From assembly GCF_036985505.1 (NCBI RefSeq), contig NZ_BTGQ01000001.1, forward strand, positions 806,001-870,000: DNA of 64,000 nucleotides, written 5' to 3'. This DNA comes from Croceitalea sp947503285 (lineage in GTDB: Bacteria > Bacteroidota > Bacteroidia > Flavobacteriales > Flavobacteriaceae). Shown here piece by piece: positions 26,351 to 35,607 of the stretch. The stretch's first letter is position 1, and each line of letters opens with the position of its first letter. The notes beneath the pieces were generated by a model, which was given only the letters and a program-made list of their open reading frames with translations, did not search any database and was not told the DNA's origin. A program made the position numbers and the translations under genes.

Positions 26351-27817
26351 ATGGGTGTACGTCACGATAATTCACTGTTCAAATCTTACCTAAAAAAAGA
26401 GGGACTATTAGACGAGGTCTTTGACAACACCGGAGAAGCCAAGGCTATTTATCAAGAACTTTTTAGACTTTACGGAGCGCATTCCATCTCAGACTATGTC
26501 CATTTAAACAATAAAGCCAAAAATTCGTTTTTTAACCAAGGGATTACCTTTCAAGTTTACGGCGAGAACGAGGCGAAAGAAAAGATTTTTCCTTTTGATC
26601 TGTTCCCAAGGATCATAGATTCAAGTGAGTGGGAAATTATTGAATCGGGGTCTATTCAGCGTAGTAAGGCCCTTAATCTATTTTTATGGGATATCTATCA
26701 TGAAAAGAGGATTATTAAGGACAACGTTGTTCCGCTGGACTTGTTAAGTTCTTCTTCAAATTACTTGCATCAAATGATGGGTGTTGACCCACCCAATGGC
26801 ATATACAACCACATTTCAGGAATAGATATTGTCAAGCATTCAGACGGTAATTACTATGTTTTGGAAGATAATATAAGGTGCCCCTCGGGAGTAAGTTACG
26901 TGGTTTGCAACCGAACGGCGCTGAAAAGGGCCCTCTTTGGGGTTTTCAATCATTATCAAGCCCATACCGTGACCGATTATGCCGAAAATCTTTTGGATAT
27001 TCTGGAGAGTGTAAAACCGAAAGGTGTCGACAACCCGACTTGTGTAGTGATCACCCCAGGAATGTTCAATTCAGCATATTACGAACATTCCTACCTAGCG
27101 AAGGCCATGGGAGTGGAACTTGTGGAAGGCCAAGATCTTTTCGTTGAAAATGATTTCGTTTATATGAAGACCATAAACGGTCCTGAAAGAGTCGATGTGA
27201 TCTATAGACGTATTGATGACCTTTTTATTGATCCCCTAGAGTTTAAACCGGACTCCGCATTAGGGGTACCCGGCCTCTTTGCCGCCTATAGAAAAGGAAA
27301 TGTTTGCTTGGCAAATGCCCCTGGCACAGGAGTTGCAGATGACAAGGCCATTTACACCTACATGCCCCAGATCATAAAATATTATTTAAACGAAGAGCCT
27401 ATTTTGAATAATGTGCAAACCTATCATTGTTCAATACCTGACGAATTGAATTTTGTTCTTGAAAACATAGATAAATTGGTGGTCAAACCTGTTGATGAGG
27501 CGGGTGGTTATGGTATATCAATTGGCAACCGACTCACTAAATCAGAGATCAAGGCGGTTCAAAATCAAATTAAGGAAAATCCTAGAAAATATGTGGCCCA
27601 GCCTATTTTATCACTTTCCGTACATCCTACATACATTGACAAAAAAGAATCGTTCGAACAAAGGCACATCGACCTTCGAACGTTTACCCTTTTGGGCAAG
27701 GATAAAGAATTTGTCTTGAAGGGAGGCCTTACCAGAGTTGCCCTAAAAGAAGGTAATTTGGTGGTAAACTCTTCACAAGGTGGAGGTTCAAAAGATACAT
27801 GGGTACTTAAAAAATAA
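26351..27817 (+). CDS. Circularly permuted ATP-grasp protein
   Basis: 488 aa of the circularly permuted type 2 ATP-grasp family (glutathionylspermidine-synthase related). Seen: FFNQGITFQVYGE, FPFDLFPRIIDSSEWEIIESG, GIDIVKHSDGNYYVLEDNIRCPSGVSYV with the metal-binding Glu/Asn, VDVIYRRIDDLFIDPLEF, and VVKPVDEAGGYGISIG for ATP binding. It probably forms an amide bond on an unknown peptide or amino compound. The stop is 2 bp before the alpha-E gene and the transglutaminase gene follows, a well-known conserved trio for which a peptide-tagging role has been proposed from genome context. Confidence 0.88.
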   Translation: MGVRHDNSLFKSYLKKEGLLDEVFDNTGEAKAIYQELFRLYGAHSISDYVHLNNKAKNSFFNQGITFQVYGENEAKEKIFPFDLFPRIIDSSEWEIIESGSIQRSKALNLFLWDIYHEKRIIKDNVVPLDLLSSSSNYLHQMMGVDPPNGIYNHISGIDIVKHSDGNYYVLEDNIRCPSGVSYVVCNRTALKRALFGVFNHYQAHTVTDYAENLLDILESVKPKGVDNPTCVVITPGMFNSAYYEHSYLAKAMGVELVEGQDLFVENDFVYMKTINGPERVDVIYRRIDDLFIDPLEFKPDSALGVPGLFAAYRKGNVCLANAPGTGVADDKAIYTYMPQIIKYYLNEEPILNNVQTYHCSIPDELNFVLENIDKLVVKPVDEAGGYGISIGNRLTKSEIKAVQNQIKENPRKYVAQPILSLSVHPTYIDKKESFEQRHIDLRTFTLLGKDKEFVLKGGLTRVALKEGNLVVNSSQGGGSKDTWVLKK

Positions 27818-27819
27818 TT

Positions 27820-28764
27820 ATGCTTTCAAGAGTAGCAAACAATCTTTTTTGGATGGGTAGGTATATTGAACGGTCAGAACACATCGCTCGCTACCTCAAC
27901 GTCAACTATTTTTCATCCCTGGATGCCCCTAATGAAAAATCACAGTCAAGACAGTTTGTCTTGAAATCGATGTTGTTCATGCTAGGGGAACCCAGTGAAG
28001 ATCATACCGTATTGAATGAAGAGAAGGTACTTTTTAACATCGGTTTGAACACTGATTCCTACTTTTCGATAATCAACAATGTAAAGGCTGCAAGGGAAAA
28101 TGCCAATAGTGCCCGGGATTTGATATCAACTGAAATCTACGAAGCCATCAATAAGTTCTATCATTTTATCCTAAACTATGACAAAGAGGTTTTTGTCAAG
28201 AAGGGACTCTATGATTTTACCGTTAATGTCATAGAACAATGCATGATCTTAAGGGGCAAGATAAGGGCCACACTGCTTCATGACCAAGTATATGCCATTA
28301 TCATGATGGGCATCAATATCGAAAGGGCCACCCAAATCATACGGATCATTAATGCCAAGTACCATGATGCCACCATTGCCAAGGGAAGTTATGGCGATAC
28401 GGTAGCCAATAGCTTTGAATGGATAACGCTATTGAAATGCGCAGAGGCCTACGACATGATGCGTCGGTTTTATAAAAAAACGCCTACCAGTATCTCCACG
28501 TTGGAATTTTTGGTATTAAACGGGGATTGCCCCCGATCGGTGATGAACAGTTTGAATCAAATTTGTGACCATATCAATGTTTTGGACCGATCGAAACACC
28601 CTGCCAAAGACTCCACCGCATTTTTGGTCGGTAAATTAAGGGCGGAGTTCCAGTTTAAAAAAGTAGAGGAAATAGAAGAGGATATACAACGGTTCATCGA
28701 ACAAATACTCCAGAAATTGTTTGGGATCAGCCAAAAAATGGAAGAGGAATTTTTTAAATTTTAG
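27820..28764 (+). CDS. Alpha-E domain protein
   Basis: 314 aa, all-helical, opening MLSRVANNLFWMGRYIERSEHIARYLNV, which is the signature of the alpha-E domain (PF04168). A second conserved spot is VKAARENANSARDLISTEIYEAIN, and later GINIERATQIIRII. The domain is nearly always encoded beside a circularly permuted ATP-grasp protein and a transglutaminase, as here. It may be a partner or scaffold for the ligase; no catalytic residues are established. It follows the ATP-grasp stop at 2 bp, so translation is probably coupled. Confidence 0.88.
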   Translation: MLSRVANNLFWMGRYIERSEHIARYLNVNYFSSLDAPNEKSQSRQFVLKSMLFMLGEPSEDHTVLNEEKVLFNIGLNTDSYFSIINNVKAARENANSARDLISTEIYEAINKFYHFILNYDKEVFVKKGLYDFTVNVIEQCMILRGKIRATLLHDQVYAIIMMGINIERATQIIRIINAKYHDATIAKGSYGDTVANSFEWITLLKCAEAYDMMRRFYKKTPTSISTLEFLVLNGDCPRSVMNSLNQICDHINVLDRSKHPAKDSTAFLVGKLRAEFQFKKVEEIEEDIQRFIEQILQKLFGISQKMEEEFFKF

Positions 28765-28795
28765 ATATCTTCACTCAATTATCCAGCGATTCTAA

Positions 28796-29650
28796 ATGCC
28801 ACTAAAATACTCATTGACCTACAAGGCCGAGAATACGTATCAAGCTCCAATCACAAGGGCTTTTTGGCAGTTTTTAATACTGCCTGAAGCGAATGAAACG
28901 CAAGAATTGATCCAATGGCATTTCAGCAATGATTTGGATGAGTCCAGTGGGCTTTCCATAAATGGATTAGGTTTTTCCGTAATACGGGTACATTCAAGAA
29001 AAAAAATCTCAAAAATTTCTTTTACCGCCAAATTCATGCTTATCAAAAAAGAGGTAAATCCATTTAATTTTACAATTGACGATACCCCTTACGAAAAGCA
29101 TAAAGTACTTCATAGTATCGACTTCAGGGCAGAACATGAGGTCTATTTAAGAAAAACAGTGTTTACATCGTTACCGAAGAAGCATGTTGGAATATATTCG
29201 TTTGACCGATCCGTATCCATATTCGAGAACTTGAAATTTTTAAACAGCTGGGTTTTCGAGCATCTTTATTTTCAAAGTGGAGTGACCGATGTCTATACGG
29301 ACTTAGAGCAAATTATTGAAAACCGTCATGGTGTATGCCAAGATTTCACCCATCTTTTTTGCGCAGTATGTCGAGAACATGGTATTCCCGTACGTTATGT
29401 ATCTGGTTACCTACATCAGGGAAATGGTTATTTTGGTGATTCGCAAATGCATGCGTGGGCAGAGGCCCATGTGCCCGAAATAGGTTGGGTAGGTTTTGAT
29501 CCGACCAATAACATCTTGGCCAGCTTAAACCATATTAAGGTGGCCCACGGTAAAGACTACCAAGATTGCGCGCCCATCAAAGGTGTCGTCTATGGTACGG
29601 GTACGAATGAAACAAATCATTCCGTAGAGGTCTATGCCTCACAGCAATAA
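28796..29650 (+). CDS. Transglutaminase-like cysteine protease
   Basis: 284 aa. The N-terminal half is the beta domain (Bact_transglu_N-like, KYSLTYKAENTYQAPITRAFWQFLILP). The transglutaminase core has the catalytic triad: Cys in NRHGVCQDFTHLFCA, His in SQMHAWAEAHVPEIGWVGFDPTNN, with the Asp in GFDPT. The family contains peptidases and amidases as well as ligases. It is third in the ATP-grasp / alpha-E / transglutaminase unit, 31 bp after alpha-E, and may undo or process the bond made by the ATP-grasp enzyme; that is inference. No signal peptide is seen. Confidence 0.88.
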   Translation: MPLKYSLTYKAENTYQAPITRAFWQFLILPEANETQELIQWHFSNDLDESSGLSINGLGFSVIRVHSRKKISKISFTAKFMLIKKEVNPFNFTIDDTPYEKHKVLHSIDFRAEHEVYLRKTVFTSLPKKHVGIYSFDRSVSIFENLKFLNSWVFEHLYFQSGVTDVYTDLEQIIENRHGVCQDFTHLFCAVCREHGIPVRYVSGYLHQGNGYFGDSQMHAWAEAHVPEIGWVGFDPTNNILASLNHIKVAHGKDYQDCAPIKGVVYGTGTNETNHSVEVYASQQ

Positions 29651-29692
29651 AGCATACCAAAAAGAAGTGTATTTTTGCCCCAAATAGTAATT

Positions 29693-30788
29693 ATGGTAAC
29701 GACAGATCAACATAAAGGTCTTATTGATCGCCTTGGTGCGTTAAGGAGGTATCTTTGACATTGATGCCAAGCTAATTGAAATAGAAAACGAGGAGGAGAA
29801 AACACTTGCCCCTGGTTTTTGGGATAATCCGCAAGAGGCACAACTACAGATGCAAGCCATCAAGTCGAAAAAAAGATGGGTGCAAGACTACAATTCGGCA
29901 CAGACTTTGGTAAATGACCTAGAGGTATTGTTAGAGTTTCAGCAAGCCGGTGAGGTAAGTGAGGAAGAAGTGACCCAAAAATATGACCAAGCGGTGGAAA
30001 TCATTGAAAACCTTGAATTTAGAAACATGCTTTCGGATGAAGGTGATGAGCTTACCGCAGTGCTTCAAATTACTGCAGGAGCCGGTGGTACCGAGAGCTG
30101 CGATTGGGCGGCAATGTTGATGCGAATGTATTTAATGTGGAGCGAAAAAAATGGTTTTAAGGTAAAAGAACTCAACTATCAAGAAGGAGATGTCGCTGGA
30201 ATAAAAACGGTTACCCTAGAAATTGATGGAGAGTACGCTTTCGGCTGGTTAAAAGGCGAGAATGGCGTTCATCGTCTTGTACGTATTTCCCCTTTCGACA
30301 GTAATGCCAAAAGACATACCAGTTTCGCATCAGTCTATGTGTATCCTTTGGTGGACGATACCATCGAGATTGAGGTAAATCCTTCTGACATTGAAATTAC
30401 CACCGCTAGATCAAGTGGTGCGGGTGGGCAGAATGTGAACAAAGTTGAAACCAAGGTACAATTGGTACATAAGCCTACGGGCATACAAATATCGTGTTCA
30501 GACTCTAGATCACAACATGACAATCGTGCCACTGCAATGAAAATGCTGAAATCACAATTATACGAAATTGAGCTTCGAAAGAAACAGGAAGCACGACAAG
30601 AAATAGAATCCTCAAAAATGAAAATAGAGTGGGGATCCCAGATTAGAAATTACGTGATGCATCCCTATAAATTGGTGAAAGATGTTCGAACTTCTCAAGA
30701 AACAGGTAATGTAGACGCCGTAATGGATGGGGATATCAATCAATTTTTAAAAGCGTTTTTGATGATGATGGGGCAAAAAGAAGCATAA
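29693..30788 (+). CDS. prfB: Peptide chain release factor 2, programmed +1 frameshift
   Basis: RF2 recognises UGA and UAA stop codons. Translation starts at ATG 29693, reads 21 codons to CTT (29753-29755), meets an in-frame TGA at 29756, and resumes after a +1 shift at 29757; the product is 364 aa, the usual RF2 length. The long downstream frame contains the stop-codon recognition SPF motif (RISPFDSNAKRHTSF) and the catalytic GGQ (SSGAGGQNVNKVETKVQL). A TATTTTTG at 29670-29677, 15 bp before the ATG, resembles a Bacteroidota -7 element but without a clear TTG partner. The gene follows the transglutaminase by 42 bp. Confidence 0.93.
29744..29759 (+). promoter_or_regulatory. prfB programmed frameshift site
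   Basis: AGGAGG (29744-29749), a 3-nt spacer, then CTT TGA C. This is the classical recoding signal: an internal Shine-Dalgarno pulls the ribosome at the slow UGA into the +1 frame. RF2 recognises the UGA itself, so it autoregulates its own level. Confidence 0.92.
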
Positions 30789-30889
30789 AAGTTAAGCTAT
30801 TCCTAATTTGTTTAACGTTTAATTGAATTTAACAAACAATTAACCAAGCTCTTTTAAACCTTGGTTTAATTTCGAAATCGAATAAAAAA

Positions 30890-31348
30890 ATGAAAAAACA
30901 AGTCAAGTTTACCACGCTACTCCTCCTCCTCTTGGGTACCCAAATCATTTCGGCCCAGTTTCGTAACAACAATAGATTCGGCAGACAACAACGAACGGCA
31001 ATCCCCCAAGCCCAGACACCACCACCTGAACCAGAAGCGAAAACCGCTGATGAGTTGGTTGATGAACAAATGCCGAAGATTACCGAGACCCTAGAATTGG
31101 ATCCTTTTGAAGAAGCCGTGGTTCGCGCTACGTTGGTCAAATATGTTCAAAAACGTCTCGAACTTCAAATTTTAAAACTAGAGCCGAAAAAAATGAAGGA
31201 AGAGTATGATAAGCTGGCTGAACTACAGAAAGAAGAGTTACGGGCCGGTTTACCAGAAGATAAATATCTGGCATACATCGATTTAGAGGAAAGACGCTTT
31301 CAAGGCAAACGAAAAAAGAAAAAGAAGAAGAAGAAAAACAAAGAATAA
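30890..31348 (+). CDS. Small exported protein with poly-lysine tail
   Basis: 152 aa with a signal peptide (MKKQVKFTTLLLLLLGTQIISAQ). The mature part starts with a Pro/Gln-rich linker (QAQTPPPEPEAK), then a helical domain (about 50-135) rich in Glu and Lys, with a pattern like small periplasmic LTXXQ/Spy-type helical proteins, and ends in a run of Lys (GKRKKKKKKKKNKE). I do not recognise the family. Its stop overlaps the ATG of the receptor gene by one base (TAATG), so the two are coupled and may act together at the envelope. A short inverted repeat (AACCAAG/CTTGGTT, 30842-30866) lies in the leader. Confidence 0.7.
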   Translation: MKKQVKFTTLLLLLLGTQIISAQFRNNNRFGRQQRTAIPQAQTPPPEPEAKTADELVDEQMPKITETLELDPFEEAVVRATLVKYVQKRLELQILKLEPKKMKEEYDKLAELQKEELRAGLPEDKYLAYIDLEERRFQGKRKKKKKKKKNKE

Positions 31349-33780
31349 TGAAAAGACTGTTCCTGGTCGTGTTTTTATGCACGACCACCTTGTTATTAGC
31401 CCAAAGGCCACAAAATACTTCACCGATTAAAATCAAGGGAACAGTCATCGACAAAGACACCGGGCAACCTTTGGAATACGCGACCTTTATCTTGGAAAGT
31501 GTTCGTGATACCAAAAACATTACTGGTGGAATCACGGATTTGGATGGAAAATTTGAGGTTGAGGCCATGCCGGGCATGTACAATCTTTCGGTGGAGTACA
31601 TTTCTTACACCACCTTTCAACAAGAACGACAGCTCATGCGCAATGATACCGATTTGGGTATTATTGGGCTTTCGATTGATGTTGCCCAACTAGATGAAGT
31701 GGCCGTCGTCGCAGAACGCACCACGGTAGAACTGCGTCTCGATAAAAAAATATATAATGTCGGCTCTGATTTGACCGTGAGTGGCGGCACCGTAAGTGAT
31801 GTTTTAGACAATGTGCCCTCCGTTTCCGTTGATGTTGAAGGCAACGTGCAATTACGTGGCAATGATGACGTGCGTATTTTAATCAATGGCAAACCTTCTG
31901 CCATAACGGGATTGAACAGTACGGATGCACTCAGACAGTTACCGGCAGAGTCAATAGAAAAAGTTGAGGTCATCACATCGCCGTCGGCACGTTACGATGC
32001 AGAAGGTTCGGGCGGAATCATCAATATTATTTTGCGCAGAAGCAAGCTACAAGGGCTCAATGGTGCTTTAACCACTAATTTCGGGTACCCTACCCAAGCG
32101 GGAATCAATGGAAACCTCAATTATAGAATGGGCAACCTCAACATCTTTACGAATACGGGGTATAACTATCGTGAAAATCCCGGTAACTCCCTCAACGACA
32201 CCGACTTTTTTGATGACATGGGTGTATTTACCAATGCGATTCGTGAGGAGCGTGACTTTGAACGAATTCGTAAGGGATTCAATATGAACCTAGGCGTGGA
32301 ATGGTATGTTAACAAAACGGCATCCATAACACAATCCATTTTTATACGCGATTCTGATAATAGTAGCAATACCACCAACGATTTTACGCAGTTGAATGCT
32401 GACGGTGGTACTTCCTCGGGATTTCGGTTTGACCCTGAGACCGAAGATGATAAAACCTTTCAATACGCATTCAATTACGACAAGCAGTTCAATGGGGACT
32501 CCAACCATAAATTGACCTTCGCATTCCAATACGAGACAACCGATGAAGTAGAGGAATCCCTAATCATCCAGAACGGATTCGATAGCGAAAGTGTGCGGAC
32601 CGCTGAAGATCAGCAACGTGTTTTCATGCAAACGGATTACGTGGTCCCCATCGGAAAAGCAGGACAGTTCGAAATAGGCTATCGAGGCGACTTCAACCAA
32701 TTGGAAACCGATTATGACGTCGTTTTTATTGAACCCACACTAGATGAACTCGGCATCACGGACCCTAGCAACCTGCTTGATTATAGGGAGACCATAAATG
32801 CGGTCTATAGCCAATATGGTAGCAAAATAAAAAAATTCTCATTTTTGGGCGGTTTGCGATACGAAGCCACCCGATTGATCATCAACCAGCTTGAAACCAA
32901 TGATTTTAACCGCAACAACTTTGATGGGTTCTTTCCTACGTTCAACCTAAATTATGAGGTGAATGAAAGAGAGAATTTTCAGTTGGGCTATAATAGGCGT
33001 ATCAGAAGGCCAAGATCTCGATTTCTGAATCCATTTCCTTCAAGGTCGAGTCCTACAAACCTTTTTCAGGGTAACCCAAACTTGACGCCTTCCTTTTCAA
33101 ATCAAGTCGACCTGGGGTATTTAAAACGTTTTGATAAGCTTACCATAAATAGTTCAGTGTACTTTCAAAGGGCTACCGACGTTATCACATTTATAACCGA
33201 AGATTCTGGAGAAACTACTTTTTTTGATGGGGAAGAAGTACGCATTATTAGAAGAACGCCTGTCAACCTAGCCCGCAATGATCGGTATGGCTTCGAATTC
33301 AACACGAATTATAGACCAACAAGAAAATGGAACATTAATGGTAATATCAACATATTCAACCTAATCACTAGGGGTGATTTTAATGGACAGAATTTTGACG
33401 CCGAAAATCTGAGTTGGTTCATTCGTTTGAACAATAAAGTAACGCTTCCTGGTAATGTCGATTGGCAAAGCCGTCTGTTTTATAGGGGCCCTACAGAAAA
33501 TGCGCAAACCACGACCGAAGGAATCTTCTCTTTAAGCCTTGCTTTCAGCAAGGACCTATTTAAAGAGAAAGCCTCTTTGGCCTTTAATGTCAGTGATGTT
33601 TTCAATAGTAGGAAAAGAAGAAGCGAAACAATAACCCCTTCGTTTGTAAACAATAGTGAGTTTCAGTGGCGGGAACGTAGTTTCAATTTGACTTTTACGT
33701 ACAGATTCAACCAAAAGAAGGATAGAAACGGTAATAGAAATCGTGATGATGATGGCGGTGGGGAAGAATATGGGGCATAA
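31348..33780 (+). CDS. TonB-dependent receptor-like outer membrane protein
   Basis: 810 aa with signal peptide (MKRLFLVVFLCTTTLLLAQ). Domains: CarboxypepD_reg-like (about 28-110, IKGTVIDKDTGQPLEYATFILES), TonB plug (about 125-225, with VSVDVEGNVQLRGNDDVRILINGKPSAI and SAEGSGGIINIILR-type VEVITSPSARYDAEGSGG), then a long beta-barrel of the outer-membrane beta-barrel family PF14905 to residue about 790. The last residues are Arg/Asp/Gly-rich. The plug and barrel are both complete, unlike in the paralogs at 45-57 kb. Substrate is unknown. A hairpin terminator follows directly. Confidence 0.88.
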   Translation: MKRLFLVVFLCTTTLLLAQRPQNTSPIKIKGTVIDKDTGQPLEYATFILESVRDTKNITGGITDLDGKFEVEAMPGMYNLSVEYISYTTFQQERQLMRNDTDLGIIGLSIDVAQLDEVAVVAERTTVELRLDKKIYNVGSDLTVSGGTVSDVLDNVPSVSVDVEGNVQLRGNDDVRILINGKPSAITGLNSTDALRQLPAESIEKVEVITSPSARYDAEGSGGIINIILRRSKLQGLNGALTTNFGYPTQAGINGNLNYRMGNLNIFTNTGYNYRENPGNSLNDTDFFDDMGVFTNAIREERDFERIRKGFNMNLGVEWYVNKTASITQSIFIRDSDNSSNTTNDFTQLNADGGTSSGFRFDPETEDDKTFQYAFNYDKQFNGDSNHKLTFAFQYETTDEVEESLIIQNGFDSESVRTAEDQQRVFMQTDYVVPIGKAGQFEIGYRGDFNQLETDYDVVFIEPTLDELGITDPSNLLDYRETINAVYSQYGSKIKKFSFLGGLRYEATRLIINQLETNDFNRNNFDGFFPTFNLNYEVNERENFQLGYNRRIRRPRSRFLNPFPSRSSPTNLFQGNPNLTPSFSNQVDLGYLKRFDKLTINSSVYFQRATDVITFITEDSGETTFFDGEEVRIIRRTPVNLARNDRYGFEFNTNYRPTRKWNINGNINIFNLITRGDFNGQNFDAENLSWFIRLNNKVTLPGNVDWQSRLFYRGPTENAQTTTEGIFSLSLAFSKDLFKEKASLAFNVSDVFNSRKRRSETITPSFVNNSEFQWRERSFNLTFTYRFNQKKDRNGNRNRDDDGGGEEYGA

Positions 33781-33784
33781 AACT

Positions 33785-33814
33785 AAAAAAGGAGCTTTAA
33801 AAGCTCCTTTTTTT
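33785..33814. terminator. Bidirectional intrinsic terminator
   Basis: Stem GGAGCTT/AAGCTCC (33791-33797, 33801-33807) with a 3-nt loop, preceded by six A and followed by seven T. It can end the receptor transcript (plus) and the small membrane-protein gene (minus), whose stop codon lies just inside it at 33813-33815. Confidence 0.8.
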
Positions 33815-33986
33815 ATTCGTTTCGCGCAGCCCTTTTGGCTTCACGCCGTTCTTTCCACATTTCAAGTAAATTCCCCCCTAACCAGTAGGGAACGACAAAA
33901 GTCAATAAAAAAATCATCAACCAAAATCCAATGGTCAAGATGGTCAAAAATGCTAAAAATCCGAGATATTGGTCAAATTCTACCAT
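33813..33986 (-). CDS. 57-aa small membrane protein
   Basis: A short gene that a minimum-length filter would miss: ATG at 33986, stop TAA at 33815-33813. The product begins MVEFDQYLGFLAFLTILTIG, has one or two hydrophobic helices (about 8-33), a VPYWLGGN turn and a charged, basic C-terminal helix (EMWKERREAKRAARNE). The clean alternation of hydrophobic and basic parts and the terminator exactly at its end support a real gene. Function is unknown; I do not recognise the family. It lies opposite fumC, whose ATG is about 140 bp away. Confidence 0.6.
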   Translation of the reverse strand: MVEFDQYLGFLAFLTILTIGFWLMIFLLTFVVPYWLGGNLLEMWKERREAKRAARNE

Positions 33987-34123
33987 GAAATCTTATTTTA
34001 CACGACAAAGATACCCTGAAAAGGTCAGAAATTACAAATGAATTATGAAAAAATATTGGAAACCTTCAAAAATCAGAAATATAAAACCTTGAAACTTTAA
34101 CTTTACACTAATAAATCGATACT

Positions 34124-35521
34124 ATGGAATACCGGATAGAAAAAGATACCATGGGCGAGGTAAAAGTACCTTCAAATAAATATTGGGGAGCCCAAACAGA
34201 GCGTTCGCGTAATAATTTCAAAATTGGCCCGGCAGCCTCTATGCCGTTAGAGATTATATACGGCTTTGCTTATTTAAAAAAAGCGGCTGCGTATACCAAT
34301 CACGAACTCGGGGTGTTGGCAAAGGAAAAAAGGGATTTGATTGCAACCGTCTGCGATGAAATCCTGGCTGGAAAACATGACCATCAGTTTCCTTTGGTGA
34401 TTTGGCAAACGGGTTCAGGTACCCAAAGTAATATGAATGTAAATGAAGTCGTGGCCAATAGGGCGCATGAACTTGCCGGAAAAACTATTGGTGAAGGTGA
34501 AAAGACCATTCAACCCAACGACGATGTAAACAAATCACAATCTTCAAACGATACCTTCCCTACCGGAATGCATATCGCAGCGTATAAAAAAATTGTTGAT
34601 GTGACCATTCCCGGCATTGAACAGCTTAGGGATACTTTGCTGGAAAAATCAGAAAAGTTCAAAGATGTCGTCAAAATAGGCCGTACCCATTTAATGGATG
34701 CCACCCCCCTAACCCTGGGCCAAGAGTTTTCGGGTTATGTCGCACAGTTAGACCATGGCTTGGCTGCCTTGAAAAACACCTTGCCACACTTAAGCCAACT
34801 AGCTCTTGGGGGTACTGCAGTGGGTACGGGATTGAACACACCGAAAGGCTATGACGTTTTAGTCGCAAAATACATAGCCGAATTTACCGGGCTACCATTT
34901 GTGACCGCAAAGAACAAATTTGAAGCCTTGGCCGCACATGACGCCATTGTTGAAAGTCACGGAGCTTTAAAACAATTGGCCGTCTCATTGAATAAGATTG
35001 CGAATGATATACGCATGATGGCCTCAGGGCCCCGTTCAGGTATTGGTGAGATCATTATCCCTGCCAACGAACCGGGCAGCTCCATAATGCCGGGCAAGGT
35101 AAACCCGACACAATGCGAAGCGATAACCATGGTATGTGCCCAAGTTATTGGCAATGACGTTGCCATATCGGTCGGGGGAACCCAGGGACACTATGAATTG
35201 AACGTATTCAAGCCGGTGATGGCTTCCAATATTTTGGCCTCTGCACAGCTTTTGGGTGATGCAAGTGTGAGTTTTGAAACCAATTGTGTAGCTGGTATTG
35301 AGCCTAATCATGAAACGATCAAAACATTATTGAACAACTCTTTGATGTTGGTCACCGCCTTGAATACCAAAATTGGCTATTATAAAGCTGCCGAAATTGC
35401 CAATACGGCACATAAAAATGGAACGACCTTAAAAGAAGAAGCTATTAATCTAGGGCATGTTACGGCCGAAGAATATGATGAATGGGTGAAACCGGAAGCT
35501 ATGGTCGGTAGTTTGAAATAA
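34124..35521 (+). CDS. fumC: Class II fumarate hydratase
   Basis: 465 aa, the usual length for FumC, the iron-independent enzyme interconverting fumarate and malate in the TCA cycle. Visible: TGSGTQSNMNVNEV, the superfamily signature GSSIMPGKVNP (catalytic Ser loop, about 324-334), RTHLMDATPLTLGQEFSGY with the conserved His, and NDTFPTGMHIAA. It is a homotetrameric cytoplasmic enzyme. It has its own strong terminator at 35551-35581 and no operon partner is visible. Confidence 0.95.
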   Translation: MEYRIEKDTMGEVKVPSNKYWGAQTERSRNNFKIGPAASMPLEIIYGFAYLKKAAAYTNHELGVLAKEKRDLIATVCDEILAGKHDHQFPLVIWQTGSGTQSNMNVNEVVANRAHELAGKTIGEGEKTIQPNDDVNKSQSSNDTFPTGMHIAAYKKIVDVTIPGIEQLRDTLLEKSEKFKDVVKIGRTHLMDATPLTLGQEFSGYVAQLDHGLAALKNTLPHLSQLALGGTAVGTGLNTPKGYDVLVAKYIAEFTGLPFVTAKNKFEALAAHDAIVESHGALKQLAVSLNKIANDIRMMASGPRSGIGEIIIPANEPGSSIMPGKVNPTQCEAITMVCAQVIGNDVAISVGGTQGHYELNVFKPVMASNILASAQLLGDASVSFETNCVAGIEPNHETIKTLLNNSLMLVTALNTKIGYYKAAEIANTAHKNGTTLKEEAINLGHVTAEEYDEWVKPEAMVGSLK

Positions 35522-35550
35522 CGTTTTGAATTGTAAAACCATTGAAATAA

Positions 35551-35584
35551 AAATGGGCAATCCAAATCGGATTGCCCATTTTCG
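35551..35584. terminator. Strong intrinsic terminator
   Basis: A 13-bp perfect stem (AAATGGGCAATCC / GGATTGCCCATTT, 35551-35563 and 35569-35581) with a 5-nt loop. It lies between convergent fumC and the coiled-coil membrane protein and may serve both. Confidence 0.85.
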
Positions 35585-35607
35585 TTTTATAATATGGATA
35601 GTGTTCC

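Noticed and set aside
29850..30788. prfB starting at the ATG at 29850
   Set aside because: The upstream frameshift site and the first 21 codons restore the normal RF2 N-terminus, so this is an internal Met.
33743..33988. Plus-strand open frame across the receptor end and the terminator
   Set aside because: It crosses a strong terminator and the minus-strand frame codes for a much more protein-like sequence.
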